A stretch of DNA of 64,000 nt. Origin: Kordiimonas gwangyangensis DSM 19435 = JCM 12864. Its GTDB lineage: Bacteria; Pseudomonadota; Alphaproteobacteria; Sphingomonadales; Kordiimonadaceae. The DNA is taken from positions 85,548 to 149,547 of the forward strand of contig NZ_AQXF01000005.1 in assembly GCF_000375545.1 (NCBI RefSeq), given 5' to 3'. The number at the start of each line of letters is the position of its first letter. Position 1 is the first letter of the stretch. The position numbers and the translations under genes were made by a program. Shown here one piece after another: positions 8,800 to 17,316 of the stretch. Under the pieces are notes generated by a model. That model was not told the origin of the DNA. It did no database searches and saw nothing but the letters and a program-made list of their open reading frames with translations.

Positions 8800-9909
8800 A
8801 TGACACATGCAGCAACATTCACTTTGCAAGCGGCGAATAAACCGGTGACTGAGGACACAGCATACGACGACAATGAGGCAAAATGGCGGGCCGTGCTCAG
8901 CCGTGACGCCCGCGCCGACGGCAGCTTCTATTTCTCCGTGCTCACGACCGGCGTGTACTGCCGCCCCTCCTGCGGTGCCCGCACACCGAAACGCGAAAAT
9001 GTGGATTTCCACACTTGCCCGGAAGCGGCGGAGAAAGCGGGCTTCCGCCCCTGCAAACGCTGCCGCCCGCTTGAAAGCCCGGCTTGGGCGGAGCGGCAAG
9101 CCCTTATCGCCCGCGCCTGCCGCTTTATCGAAGACGCGGAAAGCACGCCTGTGCTTGCGGACATCGCCGCCCATGTGGGGCTAAGCGCCTATCACTTCCA
9201 CCGCATTTTCAAGGAAATCACAGGGGTGACACCCAAGGCCTACGCCAGCAGCCACCGCACAAAAAACGTGAGGGGCAGCCTGAAGGAAAGCCGCACGGTG
9301 ACGGAAGCAATCTATGACGCAGGCTATAATGCCAACAGCCGTTTTTACGAGAAGGCGCAAGGCTTCCTCGGCATGACACCAAAGCAGTACCGCGCGGGCG
9401 GCAGCGGCCTTGTGGTGCGCTACAGCATTTCGCCCTGCTCGCTCGGTTTCATGCTGATGGGCGCGACCGAGCGCGGCATCTGCACCATCCAGCTTGGCGA
9501 TAACCGCGAAGCGCTGATGGATGCGCTGAAGGCCGAGTTCCCGCGCGCCACGCTTGAGGAAGCGACGGATGACATGAACGGCTGGCTCAAAGGCGCGCTC
9601 ACCCTTGTCGACAAGGGTAAACAGACACTCGACACCCTGCCGCTTGATATCCGCGGCACCGCGTTTCAGGAACAGGTGTGGCAAGCCCTGCGCGCCATCC
9701 CGGAAGGTGAGACTAAAACCTACAGCCAGGTGGCGGAAGCTATTGGGAAACCGAAGGCCGTGCGCGCCGTCGCCAACGCCTGCGCCAACAACCGCATCGC
9801 CATCGCCATCCCGTGCCACCGTGTTATACGCGGTGATGGCTCCCTGAGCGGCTACCGCTGGGGGGTGGAGCGTAAGGCCAAGCTTCTGAAGCGGGAGGCT
9901 GGTGAATGA
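8800..9909 (+). CDS. ada: Ada: methyl-accepting DNA repair protein and transcription activator
   Basis: Removes methyl groups from DNA methylphosphotriesters and O6-methylguanine and, once methylated, activates the adaptive response. All domains of a full-length Ada are present in 369 residues: the N-terminal zinc domain with C54, C58, C85 and C88 (YCRPSCGARTPKREN ... PCKRC), an AraC-type HTH (residues about 100-200, VGLSAYHFHRIFKEITG), and the C-terminal methyltransferase with acceptor C339 in IPCHRVI. It starts the operon ada - oxygenase - alkB; its stop overlaps the next ATG by four bases. Autoregulation by methyl-Ada is expected from the family. Confidence 0.96.
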   Translation: MTHAATFTLQAANKPVTEDTAYDDNEAKWRAVLSRDARADGSFYFSVLTTGVYCRPSCGARTPKRENVDFHTCPEAAEKAGFRPCKRCRPLESPAWAERQALIARACRFIEDAESTPVLADIAAHVGLSAYHFHRIFKEITGVTPKAYASSHRTKNVRGSLKESRTVTEAIYDAGYNANSRFYEKAQGFLGMTPKQYRAGGSGLVVRYSISPCSLGFMLMGATERGICTIQLGDNREALMDALKAEFPRATLEEATDDMNGWLKGALTLVDKGKQTLDTLPLDIRGTAFQEQVWQALRAIPEGETKTYSQVAEAIGKPKAVRAVANACANNRIAIAIPCHRVIRGDGSLSGYRWGVERKAKLLKREAGE

Positions 9910-10613
9910 GCGTGGCCGCAAAAGTGCAGGCTGTGGACTGGCAAGCGGTTCAAACCGGCCTGATGGATGAGGGCTACAGCATCATCCGTGGCCTGCTGAG
10001 CGCGGATGAATGTGCCGCGTTCCGCGCCGGGTATGACGACGAGGACCGCTATCGCAAACAGGTGATCATGGCGCGGCACGGCTACGGTGACGGGGACTAC
10101 CGCTATTTCCGCTACCCGTTGCCGGACACGCTTGAAACCCTGAGGCGGGAGAGCTTCCCGCCCCTCGCCCGCGCGGCTAATGAATGGGCCAAACGTCTGG
10201 GCCGTGACGCAAAGTTCCCGGAAAGTCATGAGGATTTCAAGGCGAAGTGCCACGACATCGGCCAAGTCAGGCCCACGCCGCTCATCCTCCGCTACGGCAG
10301 GGGCGGCTATAACCGCCTGCACCAGGACCTGTACGGCGAAGTGTATTTCCCGTTCCAGATGGCACTGCTCCTCAGCGACCCCGGCGAAGACTTTGAGGGC
10401 GGCGAGTTTGTGCTCGTCGAGAACCGACCACGCATGCAGTCCCGCCCGCGCGTGGTCCCGCTCCGGCGCGGTGACGCTGTGGTTTTTGCGGTGAACGAAC
10501 GGCCACAAATGGGCAAAAACGGCTACCACAAGGTCAGCCTGCGCCACGGCGTGGCCGATATCACCAAAGGCGAACGCTATACCCTTGGCGTCATCTACCA
10601 TGATGCACTTTAG
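9906..10613 (+). CDS. 2-oxoglutarate/Fe(II)-dependent oxygenase inside the ada-alkB operon
   Basis: A 235-residue enzyme with a double-stranded beta-helix. The iron ligands read H139-x-D141 (RLHQDLYGE) and H214, and R224 ten residues later (HGVADITKGER) would bind 2-oxoglutarate, the same His-to-Arg spacing as in YbiX/PKHD-type hydroxylases. The upstream part (YSIIRGLLSADECAAFR) is the usual N-terminal helix of prolyl-hydroxylase-like oxygenases. Its ATG overlaps the ada stop (ATGA), and alkB follows within 10-12 bases, so all three are almost certainly cotranscribed. The substrate is unknown; oxidative demethylation of nucleic acid or protein hydroxylation after alkylation stress are both possible. 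Confidence 0.9.
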   Translation: MSVAAKVQAVDWQAVQTGLMDEGYSIIRGLLSADECAAFRAGYDDEDRYRKQVIMARHGYGDGDYRYFRYPLPDTLETLRRESFPPLARAANEWAKRLGRDAKFPESHEDFKAKCHDIGQVRPTPLILRYGRGGYNRLHQDLYGEVYFPFQMALLLSDPGEDFEGGEFVLVENRPRMQSRPRVVPLRRGDAVVFAVNERPQMGKNGYHKVSLRHGVADITKGERYTLGVIYHDAL

Positions 10614-10625
10614 GGCCGCAGAGTG

Positions 10626-11258
10626 ATGGATCTTTTCGCCAGCATCAGGCCGGAAGTGGAACCGCTCGGGCAAGGGGCTTACCTCTTGCCCGGCTTCGCC
10701 GATACCGATGCCCTGCTCGCGCACATCCCTGCACTCCTAGACGCCGCACCGCTCCGCCGTATGATGACACCCGGCGGGCGGCAGATGAATGTGGCGATGA
10801 GCAATACCGGCCAATACGGCTGGGTCTCAGACGCCCGCGGCTACCGTTACGATGCCGCGGACCCGATGAGCGGCGAACCATGGCCCGCCATGCCGCTTGA
10901 CTTCATATCGCTGGCGAAACAAGCAAGCAAAAAAGCGGGGTATGATGGTTTCGAGCCGGACGTATGCCTGATCAACCGCTATGAAGTTGGCACCAAACTC
11001 ACCCCGCATATCGATCAAGACGAGGCGGACAAAAGCTGGCCGATTGTGTCTGTCTCCATCGGCATTCCGGCGGTGTTCCAGCTTTATGGCCCCACCCGTG
11101 GCGGCAAGGCACAGAACATCGCGCTCACAGATGGTGACGTGATGGTGCTGGGCGGCGAGGCACGGCTCTTTTACCATGGTGTCAAACCCATTGCGGCAGC
11201 CACAGACCCGCGCTTTGGCCCTGTGCGCTACAACCTCACCTTCCGCCGCGCGCGCTAA
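10626..11258 (+). CDS. alkB: AlkB: oxidative DNA/RNA demethylase
   Basis: Uses Fe(II), 2-oxoglutarate and O2 to remove methyl groups from 1-methyladenine and 3-methylcytosine. The 210-residue protein shows the AlkB signature NRYEVGTKLTPHIDQDE (His and Asp iron ligands), the distal His in RLFYHGVKPI, and the RxNxTFR-like end PVRYNLTFRRAR, whose arginines bind 2-oxoglutarate and substrate. GTG at 10623 directly precedes the ATG chosen here. As the last gene of the ada operon, its induction by methylated Ada is the straightforward expectation. Confidence 0.96.
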   Translation: MDLFASIRPEVEPLGQGAYLLPGFADTDALLAHIPALLDAAPLRRMMTPGGRQMNVAMSNTGQYGWVSDARGYRYDAADPMSGEPWPAMPLDFISLAKQASKKAGYDGFEPDVCLINRYEVGTKLTPHIDQDEADKSWPIVSVSIGIPAVFQLYGPTRGGKAQNIALTDGDVMVLGGEARLFYHGVKPIAAATDPRFGPVRYNLTFRRAR

Positions 11259-11312
11259 GCTTCTGCCTTCCGTACATCCACCCCCACGCACCCACCGTGA
11301 AATTCCGCTCAT

Positions 11313-11342
11313 TTGACGCTTGATATGATTTTTTTTTATGCT
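11313..11342 (+). promoter_or_regulatory. Promoter of tRNA-Thr
   Basis: TTGACG (11313-11318) and TATGCT (11337-11342) are separated by 18 bp that include a nine-T tract. The predicted start is about 45 bases before the mature tRNA. Confidence 0.6.
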
Positions 11343-11392
11343 AGAAGATGCGCCACGCAAACGCGCCCGCGTTTCCGCGTCACGGTGAATGT

Positions 11393-11468
<76 letters not shown>

Positions 11469-11517
11469 CTTTCTCCTAAATTTCTGCCGTTTCGCCTGCC
11501 CTACTGTGCAGGCAGAC

Positions 11518-12189
11518 TTATGTCGCCAGCGCCTCGAAGCCTTGGCCGAGTACGCGCACCATGCGATCGAGGATGGTGGCGAAGTCGTCTGACCGGCAGA
11601 GGCCGCCGGAGAGCACGTCGATACGGCCAGTTTGGGCGAGCGAGAGTGAGATCGCGCCCGAGACAAAGTGGTAATACCAGTATAGGTCTGCCCGGCTGAC
11701 TTCTGGCCGCACTTCATTGAGGAGGTTCACCAGCCGTTCGACCACGGGGTCGAAAGGTGTGTGCGTGGTGTCCACATCGCCACCCATGGCGGTACTGTTG
11801 AGCTTTGCGATCAGCGCGCCATAGTTGAGGTAGCCCGGCTCGCCCGACATCATGAAACTGAAGGTCGGCTCAAGGTAGGCGCGCAGTACACCCTGCGCGG
11901 TCATATTCCCCTTATGGGCCGCTGCATATGCGTCAAGCGCGGCTTCGCGCGCGTCATTGACAACGCCCGCGCGGCGCGCGATCACCGCGTTGAAAAGCCC
12001 GGCCTTATTATCGAAATAATAGTGCACGAGCGAGGTATCCGCGCCAGCGGCCTTGCCGATTTCACGCATGGTGACACCGTCATACCCGCGCCCGGCGAGC
12101 AGTTCTTCCGCCGCATCGAGGATACGTTCACGCGATTCTTCGCGCCTGTCCGCCTGCTTGCGGCGTGCCGGTTGTTTCTTTGCACTCAT
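11518..12189 (-). CDS. TetR/AcrR-family regulator divergent from the TonB-dependent receptor
   Basis: Repressor of 223 residues. A basic N-terminus precedes the helix-turn-helix (GVTMREIGKAAGADTSLVHYYF), followed by a ligand domain of the TetR_C type. The ATG at 12189 is preferred over the GTG six bases upstream. It is divergent from the receptor gene at 12391, and a perfect 13-bp-arm inverted repeat in the gap is the obvious binding site. It probably controls both the receptor and itself in response to a compound brought in by the receptor; the ligand is unknown. Confidence 0.9.
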   Translation of the reverse strand: MSAKKQPARRKQADRREESRERILDAAEELLAGRGYDGVTMREIGKAAGADTSLVHYYFDNKAGLFNAVIARRAGVVNDAREAALDAYAAAHKGNMTAQGVLRAYLEPTFSFMMSGEPGYLNYGALIAKLNSTAMGGDVDTTHTPFDPVVERLVNLLNEVRPEVSRADLYWYYHFVSGAISLSLAQTGRIDVLSGGLCRSDDFATILDRMVRVLGQGFEALAT

Positions 12190-12262
12190 GACCACTCTTG
12201 TCTTTATCCCTTTTGATTGCGGCTACTTTGGCGCGGCCTAAGCGCTGTTGCAAGCACCAAAA

Positions 12263-12296
12263 CAATTTATTTATTGATCGTTGAATAAATAAATTG
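12263..12296. promoter_or_regulatory. Inverted-repeat operator between tetR and the receptor gene
   Basis: Arms CAATTTATTTATT and AATAAATAAATTG are perfect 13-bp inverted repeats around an 8-bp centre (GATCGTTG). The site is central in the divergent intergenic region, and its right arm runs into TTGACA (12294-12299), a -35-like hexamer pointing toward the receptor gene. Confidence 0.8.
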
Positions 12297-12390
12297 ACAA
12301 AAGTCGATATTGACGCAAGCCTCTAGCATGGCGCAGGGAAGGCGCTGGCCCACCGGTCATGCGGTGCGGGCAAAAAAGGGAGGATTTGAG

Positions 12391-14733
12391 ATGACCAGTG
12401 TTCAACGCACTCTGCCGGCGCGACTATTGCTCGCCGGTGTCTCGGCTGCGGCGCTTGCCACCAGCATACCGGTCGTGGCGCAGGATAGCGCGGACGATGA
12501 CGAGGCTTTTGGTATCGATACCATTGTTGTGACCGCGCGGCGGCGCGACGAATCCATCGTTGATGTGCCAATCGCACTCACCACATTTGACGCCAACAAG
12601 CTTGATATGCGCGGCGCGCTGGATATCACGGCGCTGCAGCGCAACACCCCGAACCTGACCTTGCAGGTTTCGCGCGGCACCAACTCCACCCTCACCGCTT
12701 TCATTCGCGGCATCGGCCAGCAGGACCCGCTCTGGGGCTTTGAACCCGGCGTTGGCCTTTATGTGGACGATGTTTATATCGCCCGCCCGCAAGGCGCGAT
12801 CCTTGATATTTTCGATATCGAGCGACTTGAAGTGCTGCGTGGGCCGCAAGGCACGCTTTATGGCCGCAACACCATTGGTGGCGCGATCAAATATATCACC
12901 CGCCGCTTGGGCGCAGAGACCGAGTTCAAGGTCCGCGCCAATGTTGGCACTTATGGCCAGCATGATGTGGTGGCCTCCGGCTCCACCCCGCTTAGCGACA
13001 AGCTGGCCATTGGCGCGGCCTTCGGCTGGTATAACCGGGACGGCTACGGCACCAACCAGTACACGGACGCCGAGACCAACAACAAACAGTCATTCGCCGC
13101 GCGGGTGACCCTTGAGGCCACACCGAGCCCGGACCTGTTTTTCCGGCTGAGCGCGGACCGCACGGATGACGATTCAAACGCCAACCACGGCCACCGCGAA
13201 ACCCCGGTCCCCGCGGACTGGGCCGTGCTGCCCATCGCGCTGCCGGGCTATAGCCCATCGGCTGAGCCGGTGCCCGCTGGCGCATTCCCGGTGCAAGAGA
13301 ACAAGTATGACACCTGGGCAGGCCTTGGTGACGCGAATGAGGTGATCACGCAGGGTATCTCCCTCCTTGCGGAATGGACCGTCAACGACACTGTCACGCT
13401 CAAATCCATCACGGCTTACCGCGAGGGTATCACGCGGACCGCCGGGATCGACTTTGACGGCACACCAGCCCCCATCCTTGATATCGCCTCAAGCGGTTCG
13501 GTCTACGACGACGACCAGTTCTCGGAGGAACTGCAGGTTGTGATCCAGAATGACCGCTGGAGCGGGATTTTTGGCGTCTATTACCTCGACGCCACCGCAA
13601 CCGGGCAATATGACACCATCCTCGGCATTGGTGCGGCCGCCATTCCGGGTGTACCCATGCCGCACCTGACACAGGGCACTAGCGGCGATGTGGACACGAA
13701 ATCCATCGCCATCTTCGGTGACTTTGATGTGGAACTGGGCGAACGCTGGAACCTCTCGCTCGGAGGTCGCTGGACACGCGACAAGAAGGAAGGCACCGTT
13801 TTCAAAGCCAACTATCTTGGCCTTGGCTCACCGATTTCGGGCAACGATAGCGCGATCCTGATCCAGACCCTGACCGACTATACCCGCGAACTGACGTTTG
13901 AGGAGTTCACCCCGCGGGTGAGCCTGAGCTATTCACTGGCGGACGACCTGAATGTCTACGCGTCCTATAGCCGTGGTTTCAAATCCGGCGGCTTTGACAT
14001 GCGTGGTGACGCGACGGCTACCCCCGCAACCGTTGAAGGCTACGAGCCGGAGACGGTCGATTCATACGAGCTTGGCCTCAAGGGCAATGTGATTGATGGC
14101 AGGCTGTCGTTCGCAGCCGCAATTTTCCATACCTCCTATGACGGCCAACAGGTCACAAGCCAGCAAGTGAACCAGGCCGGCACCGGTGTGGTGAGCTTTG
14201 TGGATAACGTGGGGTCATCGACGATCGACGGTGCAGAGATTGAAGCCACGGCGTGGCTCACGAAAGACTTCAGCATCGACTTTGCTGTGGGTTATGTGGA
14301 CGCCGAATTTGACCAGTATCTCGCCTATGCGGCGGCGCCGGGCGGCGGTTATGTGCAGGTTGACGTTGCTGACCAGCGCCAGTTCCAGAACACACCTAAA
14401 TGGAATGGTAACGTTGCCGCGAACTATATGATCGACCTCGATAGCCGCGGTTCCATCGCGCTGCGCGGGGCCCTGTCATTCCGCAGCGCGGTCAATATGT
14501 TCGAGACACCCGTGCCCGCGATCGACCAGCCCGCCTACGAGCTCTTGGACGCCAGCATTGTCTGGACATCGGACAGCGACAAGTGGCGCGTGGGCGTGCA
14601 TGGCCGCAACCTCACGAACGAACGCTACCGCACCGGTGCCTATTATTTCCCGGGCCTCGCGTTCGGGGATTCGGTCATCGGCTTCTACGGTGCGCCGCGT
14701 ACCGTCTTCGCCTCCATCGAATATCGTTACTAG
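12391..14733 (+). CDS. TonB-dependent outer-membrane receptor
   Basis: Energy-coupled outer-membrane transporter of 780 residues. A signal peptide (about residues 1-30, ending PVVAQ) is followed by the plug, which starts with IDTIVVTARRRDES (TonB-box-like region), contains GPQGTLYGRNTIGGAIKYIT, and leads to a 22-strand barrel ending in the aromatic YRY. I use ATG 12391 because GGGAGGA lies seven bases upstream; a longer frame from 12310 lacks a ribosome site. This is the broad class abundant in Sphingomonadales and relatives, often importing aromatic or terpenoid compounds or siderophores. The divergent TetR gene and following hydrolase argue for an organic substrate rather than iron, but this is inference. 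Confidence 0.93.
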   Translation: MTSVQRTLPARLLLAGVSAAALATSIPVVAQDSADDDEAFGIDTIVVTARRRDESIVDVPIALTTFDANKLDMRGALDITALQRNTPNLTLQVSRGTNSTLTAFIRGIGQQDPLWGFEPGVGLYVDDVYIARPQGAILDIFDIERLEVLRGPQGTLYGRNTIGGAIKYITRRLGAETEFKVRANVGTYGQHDVVASGSTPLSDKLAIGAAFGWYNRDGYGTNQYTDAETNNKQSFAARVTLEATPSPDLFFRLSADRTDDDSNANHGHRETPVPADWAVLPIALPGYSPSAEPVPAGAFPVQENKYDTWAGLGDANEVITQGISLLAEWTVNDTVTLKSITAYREGITRTAGIDFDGTPAPILDIASSGSVYDDDQFSEELQVVIQNDRWSGIFGVYYLDATATGQYDTILGIGAAAIPGVPMPHLTQGTSGDVDTKSIAIFGDFDVELGERWNLSLGGRWTRDKKEGTVFKANYLGLGSPISGNDSAILIQTLTDYTRELTFEEFTPRVSLSYSLADDLNVYASYSRGFKSGGFDMRGDATATPATVEGYEPETVDSYELGLKGNVIDGRLSFAAAIFHTSYDGQQVTSQQVNQAGTGVVSFVDNVGSSTIDGAEIEATAWLTKDFSIDFAVGYVDAEFDQYLAYAAAPGGGYVQVDVADQRQFQNTPKWNGNVAANYMIDLDSRGSIALRGALSFRSAVNMFETPVPAIDQPAYELLDASIVWTSDSDKWRVGVHGRNLTNERYRTGAYYFPGLAFGDSVIGFYGAPRTVFASIEYRY

Positions 14734-14743
14734 AAACTACTGG

Positions 14744-14772
14744 ATGCCGCCCGCATTTACTCCGGGCGGCAT
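14744..14772 (+). terminator. Hairpin after the receptor gene
   Basis: A perfect 10-bp stem ATGCCGCCCG / CGGGCGGCAT with a 9-nt loop begins 11 bases after the receptor stop. The T-run is weak, so partial read-through into the hydrolase gene is possible. Confidence 0.65.
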
Positions 14773-14797
14773 TCTCAGCCGGGGGACAACCAATATA

Positions 14798-15658
14798 ATG
14801 CAGGACTTTTTCTGGCGCTCGCACGATGGGCTCACCCTTCACGCGGCCGATTACCAGCCGGACAGCGCCACATCAGACGTTGCCATTATCTGCATTCCGG
14901 GCCTGACCCGAAACTGCCGCGACTTCAGCGACTTTGCGCCGTGGGCCGCCAGCCTTGGCCACCGTGTGCTCGCGGCGTCCCTGCGCGGGCGCGGCAAATC
15001 TGACCGCGACCCCAAGCCAAAACGCTACCGCCCGGCGACCTATGCGCGCGATATGATCAGCCTTATGGATGCGGCGGGCATTGACCGTGCTGTATTTATT
15101 GGCACCTCCCTCGGCGGTCTTGTGACCATGGAAGTGGCACGCATGGCAAGTGACCGTGTGGCGGGTGCCGCCCTCAATGACATTGGCCCCAATGTGGACC
15201 GCGCGGGCATTGCGCGTATTGCGACCTACGCGGGCACCGCCGCCCCGGTGAGCGACTGGCAATCAGCGGCTACGCATTGCAAACACATCAACGGCATTGC
15301 CTTCCCTGACTTCACGGATGAAGACTGGCAGCGCCTTGCGCGCTGGACTTTCCGCGAAGGGCCAGACGGCAAGCCGAAAATCGATTATGACCCTGCCATT
15401 TTCCGCCCGGCACCCGCGTGGGCGCTGCCGATCATGGAATGGGTCCTGTGGCGGCGTTTCCGCCATCTGGCGAAGGGTCGCCCGGTGCTTGCGCTGAGGG
15501 GTGAGATTTCAGATATCCTGGCGGCAGATACTCTCAAGGCAATGGCGGCCACCAGCGATACAGTCAGGACCGTGGAAGTTCCCCGAGTGGGCCACGCACC
15601 GGTGCTGTCGGAACCTGAGGTGAAGGCTGCGTTTCAAGCATTGATGGCGAGCGTATAA
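14798..15658 (+). CDS. Alpha/beta-fold hydrolase
   Basis: Serine hydrolase of 286 residues, MhpC-like. The nucleophile elbow GTSLGG gives S104, the oxyanion region is ICIPGLTRNCRDF, and the catalytic His is in VGHAPVLSEPE near the C-terminus. A longer upstream frame overlaps the receptor and has no plausible start. It lies 64 bp after the receptor gene, probably in the same TetR-controlled unit, so it may cleave an ester or ring-fission product of the imported compound. The substrate is not predictable. Confidence 0.88.
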   Translation: MQDFFWRSHDGLTLHAADYQPDSATSDVAIICIPGLTRNCRDFSDFAPWAASLGHRVLAASLRGRGKSDRDPKPKRYRPATYARDMISLMDAAGIDRAVFIGTSLGGLVTMEVARMASDRVAGAALNDIGPNVDRAGIARIATYAGTAAPVSDWQSAATHCKHINGIAFPDFTDEDWQRLARWTFREGPDGKPKIDYDPAIFRPAPAWALPIMEWVLWRRFRHLAKGRPVLALRGEISDILAADTLKAMAATSDTVRTVEVPRVGHAPVLSEPEVKAAFQALMASV

Positions 15659-15667
15659 GCTTGGGAT

Positions 15668-16201
15668 TTAGCCAAGCGGCGACAGCAGCTTTCCACTTTT
15701 GGAGACTTCGGGCACCGTGCACTGGCTGCGGTCGAAGCAGCAGGGCCGCCGTTTGCCGTGTGAGAGCATGTCAATCGCGGTATTGATGCGTTTCTCGCGC
15801 GTTGCAGCCACTTTGGTGGAGCGCATCCAGCGCAACCAGTCCCAGCGTGCGAGTGGGGTGATATCAGCCCATGCAGCCATCACATCAGGCACGGCCTCAA
15901 AAGCCGTGCGGATATCATCCGGCAGTTCGGGCTCCACCCATTCATCAATACTGTTCAGCTCGACTGCGACGGTGTCCCCCGCGCCAGCCTTGATATTTTT
16001 TTGAAGGTCGTCTGGCAGCGCAAACCAATGGCTACCCTTGCCATCCGGCTCAAGGGCTATGCGAATAGCGTGGCCGTTAAGCCCGCCTTCGACCATAACA
16101 AGGCCACGCGATGGTAGCTGTCCGCTCGCGTCCTTAGGCAGCCGGACAAGGGTCCAACCCTCGATTTCCTCAAGCTCTGCTTCAAAACTGATTGCTGCCA
16201 T
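15668..16201 (-). CDS. YdeI/OmpD-associated family protein with DUF1905 domain
   Basis: Cytoplasmic 177-residue protein of unknown biochemical role. The N-terminal DUF1905-like beta-barrel part includes EIEGWTLVRLPKDAS and GHAIRIALEPDGKGSHWFALP. The C-terminal YdeI part (AFEAVPDVMAAWADITPLARWDWLRWMRSTK, split here by description: residues about 110-150) is the bacteriocin-protection/OmdA-like helical module. ATG 16201 is chosen over a longer frame because GGACGGG precedes it. It is convergent with the hydrolase gene, with only 9 bases between stops. Confidence 0.85.
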   Translation of the reverse strand: MAAISFEAELEEIEGWTLVRLPKDASGQLPSRGLVMVEGGLNGHAIRIALEPDGKGSHWFALPDDLQKNIKAGAGDTVAVELNSIDEWVEPELPDDIRTAFEAVPDVMAAWADITPLARWDWLRWMRSTKVAATREKRINTAIDMLSHGKRRPCCFDRSQCTVPEVSKSGKLLSPLG

Positions 16202-16260
16202 GACCCGTCCTTCCGTTTGCGCGAACTTTAAGGTCAAAGCCTCGGCATGCCAAGCCCCGC

Positions 16261-17190
16261 TTAAGAAGGCGATTTGTCGGACAGTGACCAATCACAAATA
16301 GGCCTTATGGGATTTTCGCGGAAGTACTGCTTTGCGTGCGCGAGGAAGGCATCAAGGTTTGGCGACGCCACCCGGCGCGGCGGGTAAACCATATGTACGG
16401 GTATGATGGGCGCCGGCAATTCCGGCAGGACCGGCACAAGGCGCCCCGCCATGACGCCGGCTTCCACCTGATAGGAAATCACGCGGGTGATACCACCACC
16501 CTCTTCCGCCGCGGTCACCGCCGCCGCCGCGCTATTCACCATCAGGCGCGGCGACACACGCAGAGGCTTTACGCCGGGACCAAACCGCCACTCGTTCGTG
16601 GTATCCATGGCCTCAAACGAGATGATGTCATGGCCCGCCAGGTCTTCCGGCAGCTTCGGCGCGCCCCGCTCTGCCAGATAGTCAGGGCTGGCAACAAGGG
16701 CTGCACATACCTGACCGATCTTGCGGGCGCTCAGGCTGCTGTCGGCGAGATCACCGATGCGCACCGCAACATCGATACCCTCTTCCACCATATGCGCGTT
16801 ACGGTCCGAGAGAATGAGCCGAACATCAAGGTCAGGCTCGGCCTTCAAAAGCCGCGAGACAAGCGGTAACACATGTAGCCGCCCGAACAGAAGCGGCGCC
16901 GCGACCGTAAGCCGTCCCTGCGGTTTCGCCCCCTCCCCGCGCGCAAGGCTTTCGGCAGCCTCAACATCCGCGAGGATACGGCGGCAGCTTTCAAGGTATA
17001 GCCGCCCACGTTCGGTCAGGGTGACAGAGCGCGTGGTGCGCGCGAACAGGACAATGCCCAGATCCGCCTCCAGTTCCGCCACCGCGCGCGACGCAGCTGA
17101 GGAAGACAGGCGCAAATGCCGTGCGGCTTCCGCAAAGCTGCCATGGTGGGCAACAGCAACAAAGGTGCGCATACGGTCGAGGCGGTCCAT
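16261..17190 (-). CDS. LysR-family transcriptional regulator
   Basis: 309-residue regulator. The N-terminal winged HTH reads MRTFVAVAHHGSFAEAARHL then LSSSAASRAVAELEADLG, followed by a periplasmic-binding-like effector domain from about residue 90. It is divergent from an AhpD-like gene, the classic LysR layout, with AT-rich palindromes in the gap. It probably autoregulates and activates the three-gene set on its right, possibly in response to an electrophile or peroxide. The subtype is the large AaeR/DsdC-like single-HTH group with no diagnostic feature. Confidence 0.92.
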   Translation of the reverse strand: MDRLDRMRTFVAVAHHGSFAEAARHLRLSSSAASRAVAELEADLGIVLFARTTRSVTLTERGRLYLESCRRILADVEAAESLARGEGAKPQGRLTVAAPLLFGRLHVLPLVSRLLKAEPDLDVRLILSDRNAHMVEEGIDVAVRIGDLADSSLSARKIGQVCAALVASPDYLAERGAPKLPEDLAGHDIISFEAMDTTNEWRFGPGVKPLRVSPRLMVNSAAAAVTAAEEGGGITRVISYQVEAGVMAGRLVPVLPELPAPIIPVHMVYPPRRVASPNLDAFLAHAKQYFRENPIRPICDWSLSDKSPS

Positions 17191-17206
17191 CTATTATCCC
17201 AAATTC

Positions 17207-17232
17207 TGCAATAATATTATGCAAATTTGCAT
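17207..17232. promoter_or_regulatory. Palindromes in the LysR-AhpD divergent promoter
   Basis: A perfect 14-bp palindrome ATGCAAATTTGCAT (17219-17232) adjoins a perfect 10-bp palindrome ATAATATTAT (17211-17220), flanked by TGCA. The composition and position, 17-42 bases upstream of the LysR start, suit a LysR recognition/activation site. Confidence 0.65.
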
Positions 17233-17316
17233 CATTATCTTACCCAAAGCAACGCATTATCTTCAGGACATCCCGGCGACAAGAACCAAGACCGGGTAAC
17301 CTGAAGGAGAAAAACA

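Noticed and set aside
11494-11513. GCCTGC/GCAGGC hairpin after tRNA-Thr
   Set aside because: Only 6 bp and no T-run; too weak to call a terminator.
14558-14797. 80-codon N-terminal extension of the alpha/beta hydrolase frame
   Set aside because: It overlaps the receptor gene and the hairpin; the hydrolase fold begins at ATG 14798.
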